This document shows positions 32,764 through 43,636 of a DNA stretch of 64,000 nucleotides, piece after piece (position 1 is the first letter of the stretch; every line of letters starts with the position of its first letter). The position numbers were made by a program, and so were the translations under genes. The notes under the pieces were generated by a model, which made no database searches, was not told the DNA's origin, and saw only the letters and a program-made list of their open reading frames with translations. Location: positions 3,727,501 through 3,791,500 of the forward strand of contig JAHRBS010000010.1 of NCBI GenBank assembly GCA_024305745.1, written 5' to 3'. Origin of the DNA: Polyporus tsugae. Taxonomy: Eukaryota; Basidiomycota; Agaricomycetes; Polyporales; Polyporaceae.

Positions 32764-34595
32764 ATGAGCTCGTTCTCTCTCTCTCCCTCTTCCCGCTTCT
32801 CGCTGCTCTATCCAGGGCTGCGCCTCTTGCACCCGGATGGGCCGCCAACAGAGCGCGACATTGGACATCGTCGCTCTGGAGACCATCGTCGTCTCGTCCA
32901 CCCTGGTCGTCTTTTCCGACCGTGCATCTAACGACCCTTTGCGGATCAACAACCCCTCGGCATGGGGCGCGCTTTGGAATCTCAAGACGGACACGGTGAC
33001 GCCGCTCGACCTCCTGACCAACCCCTTTGCGCGGTAACGGTACCATGGTACGTATTCCGCGTTCCTTCAGGAAGCTTACGTAGCTCACAAACAGTCTCCT
33101 GAAGGCCAGCGTTGGTGGGGATCCTAACGGCTTCCCAGGGAACCCTGGCATTCAACCTGGACAGCAGGCCATCCGCACCCCCGAGCCTTGCGCCTCGCCC
33201 ACCGGGGAAGGTTGCACCGTTTTCAGTTTTCGAGGATCCAGTCAACCTTCACCTCCTCGAGAAGCGTTGGTACCCGTCGACTGCACGTATTTTCGACGGC
33301 AGTCTCTTGATTGTCGGCGGGATGCACGAAGATGCGGCCTTCTACAATATCGATCCCGCTCTCAGCTTTGAATTCTTCCCACCCAAGGAGGGCGCCCCAC
33401 GGCCGTCCGAGTTCTTGAAGCGGAGCCTTCCCGCTAACCTGTTCCCGCGGTATGCCCCGTCTTTCCCATTGTATCAGTTGAAGGGTACTTACGATCCCTT
33501 CCGATAGCGTCTTCGCGCTGCCCGACAGGAAAGTCTTCATGGTGGCGAACAACCAGTCAGTCATCTACGATGTCGAGGCTAAGACCGTCTCGGATATTCC
33601 GACTAACGTGCATGTGACGAACCCAATAAACGGTTCCGCGATTCTCCTGCCACTGTCCCCCCCACCCCCGATTACGTCCCCGAGGTCCTCGTCCTCGTGT
33701 GTGGTGGTACCGGCGTCGATCCCGCGATCCAATCCGCAAACCTCTCGCCGCAGTTCCCCGTTACCTCTCAATGCTCCCGCATCAAACTACCGGCCGAAGG
33801 TATCGTGAAGATGCTCGAGGGCCGCACCATGCCCGGGCTCGTCCACCTCCCCAACGGCCAAGTGCTCATCGCGAACGGCGCGCGCACCGGCTTCGCAGCG
33901 ATCGCGCAGGTCCCCGACGCGATCGGCAACTCGAACTCGAACCATGCCGTCCTCACCCCCTCCCTGTACACGCCCGACCTGCCGCGGGGCCAGCGGATCA
34001 GCAACAAGGGCCTGCAGCGAGTACGACGGACATCGCGCGCGTGTACCACTCGCGCATCACGCTGACGCAGCATGGCAACGTCCTCGTCGCGGGCAGCAAC
34101 CCGTACGGGAATTTCACCGCCGACGCGGGCATCAAGTTCGCGAGCGAGCTCCGCGTCGAGAGACTCTACCCGCCGTTCATGTTCGTCGACCGTCCGAAGA
34201 TCCTCAGCGCGTCCGCCAAGGTCCTGTTCAACCGCCGGGTGACCGTTCCCATCTCGGTCCCGACCGAGTTGCGCCGTTGCGATGCCAAAGGGCAGAGTCC
34301 GTCATCGGGTTCGTGTCGTACTCGGCTGATGTCGCTGACCGGAATGCTCGTGCTCTGTATGGTCTCGCCGATGGACCTCGGCTTCTCGAGCCACGCGTTC
34401 CACTCCAGTGCCCGCCTCGTCTCTACGGAGGGAAGCATCGCGCCCGACGGCAGGTCGCTCACGTTCGTTACGCCCCCAAGCGGCCGTGTGTACCCGCTCG
34501 GTCCGGCGACGATCTTCCTGACCATCGATGACGTCTCGAGCGAGGGCGCATGGGTCATCATAGGCAGTGGTACCCCTCCTCCGACTCTCGACTGA
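32764..34595 (+). pseudogene. Glyoxal oxidase (copper radical oxidase) pseudogene
   Basis: Family segments occur in order but in different frames: a hydrophobic start near 32764; DRASNDPL and AWGALWNL (near 32920); [12 protein letters not shown] (33116); [18 protein letters not shown] (33226); [17 protein letters not shown] after an intron (33509); [14 protein letters not shown] (33670); [25 protein letters not shown] (34040), holding the copper-ligand Tyr-His pair; and LGFSSHAFHSSARL (34380), holding the second His ligand. The C-terminal DUF1929-type domain ends at TGA 34595. A 7-base tandem duplication at 33219-33231, an indel at 33655-33668 and loss of the stretch with the cofactor Cys after LTNPF show that it is dead. 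Active enzymes are secreted and make H2O2 for wood decay. Confidence 0.85.
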
Positions 34596-35661
34596 GAGGG
34601 CTCAGAATCGAGGTAACATGGCCGCTTGGTGTTTTTCTCGGATGTGTTTTGGGTGTTTGACGTCGCGTATAATCTGGGTAGGTTATTGAGAATGTACGTA
34701 GGCATTCACCACTCTGATGTGATTTTGACAATGTAGAAAACCGCGTTGTCCTCCCGACCTCAGAAGGCCTGCACCATCGCTTGCGTGACCATGTATGTAC
34801 GGGATCGCCGGAGGGTGACCTCGGCTAACGTTCAGGCGTTGAGTACAGCGGCTCTCCTTGACAAGCCTCCTCGTCGGCAACGGTCCCTCCACTGAGGTCT
34901 TGTAATTGCATCTGATGCGAGACCTACACGGTCGGTGGTGGCCACAAGCTCGTGATGTTATGTTCGACGTATCAATATATCACCCTCGATCGAACGCTGG
35001 CTCGACCTTATGTTGATGCAGGACGGCAGCCGGACCTGGCCCTCGTCCAGCTCTCGGACAACATCTCTGGACCTGAAGTCTGAGTCTAGTCTGAGTCTTC
35101 CTTCCACTTATTCTCTCTTTTTCTCTTTGTGTCCCTCTATCTATTGTCCAAGTTACTGTATCTTGCTAGCCATCGGGTCAACGTCTCTTTTGTTTGGGCC
35201 ACGTACTGTGGTAGTACTTCGTGCTGTATTCGTGTTTGTCCTGCTAATGCGGTCTCAATATCTAATAGTTAAGTAATTCCTGGCATACATATGTGCCTCG
35301 CAGCTGTCCTCGTCGCGGGGCACCATCGGCGCCCGACTGCGCTTACTATGTATATATGCATATGTCTTTCTGCATACTTACAACTCGATCCCCGCCTCAC
35401 TTATACCCGCAGGAATGCAGAAAGAGTTGATTTCGCTCCCCCTCTACCCATTCGCACCTTTCGTTTGACGACGCGCGCCGTACACATTGAACACAAAGTC
35501 CCCCTTTGCTGAACTCGACCACCGTCTATCCAATAGCCCCACCAGCCTGCCTTATCAGTACACGCCGACGTACTGTACCTACTTCCTGCCTCTGTCCGCC
35601 GAGACCACTCAGCTACGCCCGCGCCCGTTACGATCCCCTCCGAATTCGTCACAGGGTACGT
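34596..35661. other. Intergenic stretch after the glyoxal oxidase relic
   Basis: Only short frames are present and I recognise no gene. A pyrimidine-rich stretch with tctctttt runs lies near 35100-35160. Confidence 0.35.
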
Positions 35662-37300
35662 CTACTTTTTGACAGCGTCCTCGTATTCGAGGTAGTATTC
35701 GATGAGCATATCCGTCTCCTTTGGCATGCTGAAGATGCCGTTGTCTGCGCCAGGGTCGAAAACAACCAACCAGCGCTACTAGGCGGTTCGGTGACTCTGC
35801 GAAATATCTCGCCGTCGACGCGACGCGAGCACGTACCTTCTCGTCCCCGGCCGGAGACTTGACGGCCGGCAAGGGAATCCCGTAACATCCCATCCCATCG
35901 CCGGACGCCGACATGATGGCCAAAGCTGAGTTCTTGTCCGCCGAAAAGGCGAATTGATATATGCGTGCCAATGTTTGTGACTCTGCGAAACATCTCGCCG
36001 TCGATCGATGCGAGCACGTACCTTCTCGTCGCCGACCACTGCTGGCGAAGACTCGACGCCCGGCAAGGGAATCATGCCATGACGTGCCATCCGATCGGAC
36101 GCCGCCATGATGGCCAACGCTGAGTTCTTGTCCGCCAAGAAGGCGAATTGATGTGTGTACCAATGTCAGTGACTCTGCAAGTTTATCTCGCCATGGACGC
36201 GAGCGCGTACCCTCTTGCCGCCGACCGGAGACTCGACGCACGGCGCCCGCTCGAAGGTAATCATGTGAGGGTCCAGCCCGTCGGACGCCGCCATGATGGC
36301 CACGGCTGAGTTCTTGTCTGCCGAGAACGCGAAATGATATTTGTACCAATGTTGTAAGCGGGCCGTGACGATCCCGTCCCGCGCCTTCTGGATGCCGCTG
36401 AGCTTCCCGAGATCGATCTGTGCCCTCTTCGGGGTGTCGCCGGCATCGAGGGTCCATTGATAGTATAGCCCGGCAGGTGCATTTTCTTCAATTCCGGCAG
36501 GCAGGACCAGGGTGATCATCTCGTCCTTCGCGAACTTTCCGTAGTTGAGTTTACCGGTGTAGACAACCGTAGTGGGAACGCCGTGGATGTAGTTGGCGTA
36601 ACGCAGGGATAAGTTTGCGGAGAGGCCAGGCTGCGGGTTTGACAGTTTGGCCAAGCGGAAGTTGGATGTGATGGTGAATTCGAACGCGTAGACGTCGAAG
36701 GGGATGGTGAGACGGTATTGCCGTTCAGCGATCTTGAAGACGGCAGTGATTATCCCAAACTACATGGCATACAATAGATTCAAATGAGCATCAAAGTCGA
36801 ACGTGTAGGAGATGCAAAAGATACATGGGAAGTGTTGACTTTTTCCTTGCCACAGGACGGGTCCACAGACCATTGCCAGTGTGCGGAGACGGGGTCATTC
36901 AGGGCGAAGCCGGCAGGGAAGACGAGCGTGAAGGACTCGTACGAAGCCGACTCGAACCAGTTGAATTTGCCGTGGTAGACGTACATGCCGGTGGAGAGAG
37001 ACTGTTCACTGGTGGACAGGACACTAGGAGTGAACACGAATGGGGTGAGGAGACATAGTCGTGACTCACCTTTGTCTCAATATATAGACGTTGGGCCGAT
37101 TGCGAGTAGTTGTGTCGCGCGACGTGCGCTAGATCAACATTCAACGTCAACGCGCATCTGGACAAAGGGCAAGGAAGGTCCCTCACTTGTACAGTGCGCC
37201 CACAAACTTGGCGACGGAGATCGTGCGGAAGGCAGACGATGAATGCAACACGTAAGAAGGGGAAGGGGAAGGTGCCGATTCAAAGTTCAAACCGGCCGCT
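35662..37300 (-). CDS. Unrecognised gene with two related beta-rich domains and repeated exons
   Basis: On the minus strand a first domain (about 37240-36840) contains MYVYHGKFNW, then ESFTLVFPAG and HWQWSVD. A second domain (36735-36420) contains VVYTGKLNY, then EMITLVLPAG and YYQWTLD, so the two share a pattern and arose by duplication. Introns include GTGAGT to CCTAG at about 37076-37028. Next comes FAFSADKNSAVAIMAASD, an exon that recurs twice more at a period of about 190 bp, each copy followed by a GTACGTGCTCGC-type donor. The last exon reads DPGADNGIFSMPKETDML and ends at TAG 35662. I could not join every repeat in frame, so it may be partly decayed. No family is recognised. Confidence 0.4.
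35817..36355 (-). repeat. Three tandem exon-intron units, period about 190 bp
   Basis: Three units (about 35817-36000, 36001-36192 and 36193-36355) each hold the exon encoding F-A-F-x-A-D-K-N-S-A-x-A-I-M plus an adjoining intron with GTACGTGCTCGC or GTACGCGCTCGC. The two units nearest the gene's 3' end resemble each other most; the one at 36193-36355 is more diverged. Confidence 0.75.
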
Positions 37301-37499
37301 GTTCTGACTTCAGATGCGACCAGGATAACGTCGCGGCCAAGTGGGCTCATCCACAGCTTCCTATTACATGATCTGAATCATATCATCAAGGTTTAACAAC
37401 CGTCAAACCTTCCGACCCATCTTCCAATCGTTAGGCGCCTGAGACTCTAACCGCGAACAGTCCGATTCCATAAGTCTGAGCTGCCAGAGGGCCAGTGAC

Positions 37500-38310
37500 T
37501 CTCGCTTAACACGTTGGCCATCTAGTGTACGCACAAATCTACGGGAAAGGGAGGTAGTGGTGCAGTCCAGGTTGGCAGTGGGACGGGACGATGGGCGTCT
37601 ACTTCGGAGGATAGGTCGGAATATTCGCTCACGTTGTGTTTGACAGCTTGAAAAGTTGCCTGTCTTTTCCTTTTCCGAACCTGCTGTAACTGTAATAGAG
37701 GAGCACCAGCATAGGTCATCATCAGGAGGAAAGCCCTGTGATCGAGCCGGACGGTAAAGCTTGGGAGGTCGCGGTTCGATGCGAATGTCATGTATACCGG
37801 TGCAGCGAACGCCGGCGTGGACAACGTGTCGACGAAGCATCCATGGAGCGCCCACTCGCCCGGTGTGAGCGCAGGTGATTGGTAAATCTGTCAATAACAC
37901 GTCGTGTTAGAATATATTGATTTGGGGGAGGCGAACGAACCTCGATTCGCCACGATCCTCCACAGGACAGCGTCGGGTCGCCCGTGCAGGCCATATTGCA
38001 GTCCGTCGAAGGGGCAGCGATCGGCGTGCCGACGAGACCAATGCCGCAATGGCATTCGGTACCGTACTCGACACTGGTGTACATGTAGTTCGCGGTGTTG
38101 CACTGCTGGACGCACGTCGCAGGCGTGTTGTCTGTGTATTGGGTTGTGACGACATGGGTGATGACACGGGACGGGACGTAGATCGCGCATGGGTATAGCA
38201 TCGTCCAGCTGAGAGGAATAGTGGGAGGGTTGACCGCGATGCAGCAATGTGCGAATGCGAAATGAGCCAAGGAAGCCGACCTACGGCCATGCTGGTACGA
38301 GACGACGAAA
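37500..38310 (-). pseudogene. WSC-domain protein, decayed second domain
   Basis: The exon ending at 37941 encodes a full WSC domain: SRVITHVVTTQYTDNTPATC, then CNTANYMYTSVEYGTECHCG and CNMACTGDPTLSCGGSWRIE, with the Cys pattern and CGG end of the family. A 53-nt intron (37940-37888, GTTCGT to GACAG) joins IYQSPALTPGEWALHGCFVD, the start of a second WSC domain, which then loses its cysteines (SFTVRLDHRAF). The candidate start ATG near 38290 is out of frame with the domain. WSC domains bind carbohydrate and often accompany secreted copper radical oxidases, whose relic lies 3 kb away. Confidence 0.65.
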
Positions 38311-39520
38311 CAAAGTCCTCAGCAAAATTGTTGTTGACAGGGTGCTCTTATGAGGGGTTAGTTGGGCCACTCGCAACTGTATGCGCCAAGGCCAGGGACA
38401 GAAAACGTCAGAGGCATGGACTCGTACAAGGTTCGGCCAGACAGCGGCTTGGCGGACCTTAGGCCAGTTGAGAGTTAGAAGAGCACCGGATTGTGATCAA
38501 AGGGGCGTCCAGCACGACATCCCCAGCCCCCTCCAAACATCAGGTCTGCAAGAGAATTGATTACTTCACCCATCATCATTGTGGTGAAAAGTCTTCGAGG
38601 GTGATCGAGAGCAGAGTCCGACATCAGCTTTGGAGGACGGTTCGACCTGACCAAAGGAACGACCGCATCTGCCATTGCGGTCGTAGGGAGGGAACAAATA
38701 AACGGCAGGGCTTGAGAGCGGTGGAACGAAAGGCGAATGAGTCTCTTCGGCCATGCCGAGCTGGATAAATCTATATGTATGCCAATGTCACAGAGAGAAG
38801 GATCGATATGGGACAGAGACAGAGGTAAATTGAACTATCAGAAGCGCAAGCCAGCTGAGAAAGACAGACTAGGCAACTCACCTGGGAGCGATCCAGACCT
38901 CAGTTATCCGCGCAACAACCATGATCACCATCCTCCACGTCCTCATCCTCATCGCCCTTCCTCCGCTTCCCTTTGTTCCCCTTCTTCCCTGAGCGACCCA
39001 CGGTTTTGGTTGTCGTAACGGCGACGATTGGAGGTATCACAGAAAGCTCATTCAATCGAGTCACTGACGGCCTGTAAGCACGCAGATCCGAGACTCAGAC
39101 AGGACGGGAAGAAATGTTTCATGGGCTGCTGCCACTGTGAATGAGGGCGGAGAGAAAAGTCACATTTTCGGCGTCTTAATTTCCATTTCGGCTACTCGCA
39201 ACGGGCGTCTATGAACAACGCAAGCGCTCGCCGGGCACTGGCATACTACCTTCACAAGCAAGCCGCGGACGAGTATGATAAACCTGTCGTTCATACGTCG
39301 TCTCGATTTCACCGCTCGGGCCGTCACCCAAACACGAGTTTTCCCTTCGGAAGGTCGCAAGTCCGAGACTCCGATTCCAGCCCGGTCCGAACAAGTCGCA
39401 TCCACTGTACATAATTATTTTTACAGAATTTGGTATCTACTCGCACGACCCCCGTTACACAAACGCGGGAAGTAGAATCATTGTGAGATGAGAACTATAT
39501 ATCACCGTAACTCTATCCTA
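38311..39520. other. Gene-poor stretch containing one copy of a duplicated segment
   Basis: No gene is recognised. The part around 39230-39365 matches 53370-53480 in inverted orientation; both lie downstream of an F-box/WD40 gene and on the opposite strand to it. Confidence 0.4.
39240..39365 (+). repeat. Duplicated segment downstream of F-box/WD40 copy 2
   Basis: The stretch carrying catacgtcgtctcgatttca and the cgtcacccaaacacga motif is closely matched by the reverse complement of 53370-53480. Its place relative to the WD40 gene is the same at both sites, so the duplicated block extends past the gene's 3' end. Confidence 0.75.
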
Positions 39521-41994
39521 CTACGAGTGCTGTCCGGCAGGAATGAGATCGCACATACGACGAAAGAACACCGTCCCATCCTCGTCTCCGCAGCAGAGCA
39601 TCTTCCCATCAGGGGAGATCGCGACCTGGGTCACTCGCGCTCTACGCGTACCCCGGGCCCCAGGGACCTTTGCGACGCATGACCAGTCACCGGCCCTCCA
39701 CAAGCAGGCCTCCCCGTCCTCCTCAGATGCTGATGCGACGTATTGCCCACATGGTGAAAAGCATGCAGGGTACGGAGGGACGAAGAAGACTGACAAGTTC
39801 CTGGCCAAACACGCGAGCAAGGCCCCCGTAGACGTGTCCCAGATTTTCACTCCTCCGGAGCGGGGGGCGTGTCTGGGCAAGTTCTTCGACGAGCTTGACA
39901 GCACGAGCTTCGTGTCTGGTGAATAGACGACGAAGCCTACACTGATGCCCATTGCCTCCTGGTCTTGCAGATTGAGGAGCTCTTCTCCGGTTTCGACATC
40001 CCAGATACGAATCGTGCCATCGTCAGACCCCGTAACGATGCGCCTGCTCCCGGAGTCGAACGCAGCAGCACCGATCCGATCGGCGTGTCCCCGAAGTTCC
40101 CTGTGCAGTTTGCCTGATTCGACATCCCAGACATGGCAGTGAGTCCAGGCCACCGACTTGGGGTCCGAGCTCTCCCTCGTAACAATCCAGCGTCCATCGG
40201 GAGAGAAGGCCAATAGCATGCCCTTCCAGGTCTCGTTGGGATGCAGTCGCTGGAAGGTATGGGCGTCCCAGAGACGGATGCTGCCGTCGTGCGATTCCGA
40301 CGCTATCCAACTCCCTTCGGCAGACCACGCACAGCGGAAGTCGATTCCCGTGAAGTTGAGACCCTCACAGTCTGCCAGTGACATGGCACCGCCGCGTGGA
40401 TCTTGATGGAGGTCCCAGACGACGCACTTCCCAAAGTCGCCAGCCGACAGGATATATCGACTATCGGGGGAAAGCGAGAGCGACCGCACTCCGGAGCCCG
40501 GGTAAGCGGACCATTCCTGCGCGATGCATCCGGTTGCTGTATCCCAGATAATGACGGTACCGTCTTCCGACCCAGTCGCGGCCCATAGACTGTCTGCGGA
40601 TACGACAATTGCGGTCGATATCGCACCGTCATGTCCGGCTTTGCCTGCTGAACAGTATATCAGTGTTACGACACTTCTGCCAGTGGAGGAGTAGTATGAT
40701 TTACATGATTCGACGTTGATTGTTAGTGCGTGGCGCGTCGCCATTATTGGGAAGAACGGGATGAGCTCTTTCATCCAGAAATGGTGCCTGCCGACTGCGA
40801 GAGGCGTCATGGAAGAAAACGAAAGAGTCGGTTGGGGGAAAGTGAGGAGGGTCGTCTCCAATTCGACAAGTAACTCCGAAGAAGCCGACGGTAGCAGCGT
40901 AGCGACAAGGTCTCGAAATGAACCGAAGTGGATGTCCACGGTGACTTCTCGTAGCTTTGGGGGACGAAAGTCTTGGAGGGCAGTGATAAAATGATGGACG
41001 CCTGACGTGAACAAAGGATCGGCCTCGGAGTAGGCTTTGAATTCGAGCCTGAGGGGCACTTGCCACGTGAAGGAGCCCAAATGAACCCACTCCGACGGCG
41101 ATGATTTCAGCAGTAATGTTCTGACTATAAGTAGTAGAAAGAATAATTGGGATCAGCGTGGAGGATAATAGAAACCGGCATCATAGTACGCACAGGGTTC
41201 CACAACTTCAGACCCGCCGGCGGGCTTAGTAGGACTAGGTCGCATGACCTTGTAATCCACACTCTCCAGCTTCACAAGCGTGTGCTTGGTTACTTCTCGA
41301 AGCAAGACAAGGAATCTGTTGTCTACGTCTCCGCGAATCTAATGACGGTGAACCTTTAGCATCCAAAGTTCAGTTAACATTAACGATACTTCGGATATAT
41401 ACTCACCGTCAACGTGTTCAGACGGAACTGTGCAGACAGACATCGTTCGACGAGTTTCTGTAGTACGGAGGTGTCCCTCTTAACATGAAGCATGCCGCAG
41501 GAAAGAGACCGGATCCTTGGAAATGAGAGAAGGATTTCTGAGAGTGCGGAGAGGGAAGAGAACATTATATCGCTGAGGGATAAGGTCTGAATATGCTCCC
41601 CAAACTGACGACAGTACGTCATGACAAACGGATGGAAGGTAAAGCAAGGTAAGGCTCCCTCAGCGAGGTATGTTGTTTGGTAGTCTTCAAACTTGATTTC
41701 GGAGAGATTGGGGAGTATGCAAAGGAGGGGATAGGGGGAGAATTCCGAAAGCTGTATCTTGACCGATCTAACACATGGCTGAAGGTTCGAGTTCGGATTG
41801 GCCTTGAGGACCGCGCATAGGTCAAAAAGGTGGTCCCGATCCTTGAGCTGGATACGGCAGAGGAGCAGAAGGGTACTACGGGGACGAAGCTGGCGACAAG
41901 TGAGAGTGAAGCTATATAGGGTGACGGTGCTGTTGGCAGAGTGGTCGATAACCCCCTCGATGACCTCCCAGGGGAGCACACGAGACTGAGACAT
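39521..41994 (-). CDS. F-box-like/WD40 fusion protein, copy 2
   Basis: Four minus-strand exons (41994-41407, 41338-41194, 41124-40705, 40644-39521) give 758 residues with the same intron phases (0, 1, 1) as the other copies. The N-terminus reads LPWEVIEGVIDHS and FTLTCRQLRPRS (F-box-like). The middle has EVTVDIHFGSFRDLV, and the C-terminal half from about residue 390 holds eight WD40 blades (GTVIIWD, GKCVVWD, GSIRLWD, GTIRIWD, GGVKIWD). The third intron is 60 nt with no stop in frame, so a retained-intron product 20 residues longer is also open. It is closer to copy 3 than to copy 1. The role in substrate selection for an SCF ligase is inferred. Confidence 0.82.
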
Positions 41995-42214
41995 TGTGGG
42001 TGAGTTCGAAGGAGCGTGACGGAGTGAAACGATGAGGGGAAGAAGGCAAGGTTGTCGAAGCGCTGTGTTCCTCTGTTTCAGCTTACGTGCCATTGATATC
42101 CGTCGACATAGGGTTCAACGCGGAAACCACATGGTGGACAAGGATCGCATTATTCCCCCACTGACATGAGTACAGTACAGCTTGTGGACGCTTGGAGTGG
42201 GACCGTGATCAAGA

Positions 42215-43175
42215 ATAGCGCGGCTGCGCCCGGTCGCCCTGCTCACAAACACGTGGTGAATATGTTCCGGGTGCACTGCGGTCCTCGCCCCACCCGGCTG
42301 TGCAGTGTGAACATACAAGCAGAGACTGGTCCGCGTTGTGCTCCTCCGGCCGTATGCGCTTCGCATCAGCGCCATCCCCAAGCCCGAGGGACGCCGCCTT
42401 GTACCTCCAGAGCACGGGCACCCATAGGGCGTACCGCGCATGTACACCTCCGCGACCGACTCCTTCGCCTCGAGCCCGGCATTCGTCAACGCGCGGGGTG
42501 CACCTCGAACGGGGGGAAGCCGACGATGTCGGCGGTGTCGTCGCCGAGAGGAGCGAACTGGAGGGGCTGAGGAACTCTTCGAAGCGCTCCACGTTGCGGT
42601 ACGAACGAAGCCTGGCGGCAGTCGGAGTAGTGATGGTATTTCTCGCGCGTCATCTGGTGGGCGGCATCTGCGAGACCGAGGTCGTCTTCTTCCTCCTCAT
42701 CGTCTGCGAAGGACAACGGAGAACATCTTCATCGTCTCCCAAGGAAGCTAGACAGAGACCTTCTGCGCCTTCACGGTCAGCGTGCTTGTGCATTTCATTC
42801 GAAGCAAATGGTGTGATTAGGCTTGCAGTCAGGAAGGACTGGGGAGCAACGCACCATCCCCCGCCATCCCCCAGCTGCTCAACCTCAACAACCTCCGGAA
42901 TTTCCACCACCAAGGCCCTCTTCGTGCTTCCGGACGTCTGTTCACGATAGATACAGTGTCCGCGGACGGCTGGACTTGGCTCGGTTGTGCCGGATGAGGA
43001 GGATGAGTTCTCAGGCAGACAAGCATCGCGCCGCCCGCCCTGACGCAAGTGCACGATCTTGGTGGGTCTGAGCCGGATTCAGCAGCTAGCACTCCATACT
43101 TAAGCGACTGGAACGAACTTACGAGCTCGACAAGCTAACTTCGGACGGTACAAGAGGCCTAGTCGACCGTCTCCG
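42215..43175 (-). pseudogene. SPT3 pseudogene 2
   Basis: On the minus strand, LVEL before a GTAAGT donor (near 43120) marks the end of the first histone-fold exon. After an intron come diverged remnants with VEVEQLGDGG (near 42880), LITPFASNEMHKHAD, then HQMTREKYHHYSDCRQASF with DDTADIVGF (42716-42500), and ARTAVHPEHIHHVF near 42280. These follow the SPT3 order at locus 1, with different frameshifts. It lies directly upstream of F-box/WD40 copy 2, in the same orientation. Confidence 0.72.
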
Positions 43176-43636
43176 GGTTGCGGTCCTTGACCTCGCGAGA
43201 CGAAAGTCATCTGGCAGATCTACTCGGAGTACTTGTATTCCATGCGCCTGGCACCACCAAGATATATGCACCTTTCTCTGTCATTACGGTCGCGGTGTCT
43301 GTGCATAGGTCGTCAGAGGCAGGTTTGAAATAGGTTATGGAATGTGGCAAAACCTTGGGTCTACTAGCTAATGAGATGTTCGCAATATGTCCGCCTGTTG
43401 CGGCAGAGGAGCACAAACCAGTGTACAGTGTATACAGGCGTTGGATGTGAAGATGGACAATTGTAGCAGGGATTCAGAGTCCAGAGGTCGTTGGGAGCAA
43501 GCAGTGAGTAGCACAAGCGCCGATCTCCTGCTTCCTCCGCTACCACCACCATTGAACACACTATATGCGCGATCTCGGACTCGGTCGCCGTCGCCGTCGC
43601 GGGACTCAGTGCTGAACTGGATAGCAGACATTCATC
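43176..43636. other. Spacer between SPT3 pseudogene 2 and ATG29
   Basis: Nothing is recognised here apart from what must be the ATG29 promoter and 5' leader, divergent from the pseudogene. Confidence 0.4.

Noticed and set aside
35817..36355. A CRISPR-like array
   Set aside because: The units contain exon and intron signals and vary along their length; there are no short identical repeats with unique spacers, and the organism is a fungus.
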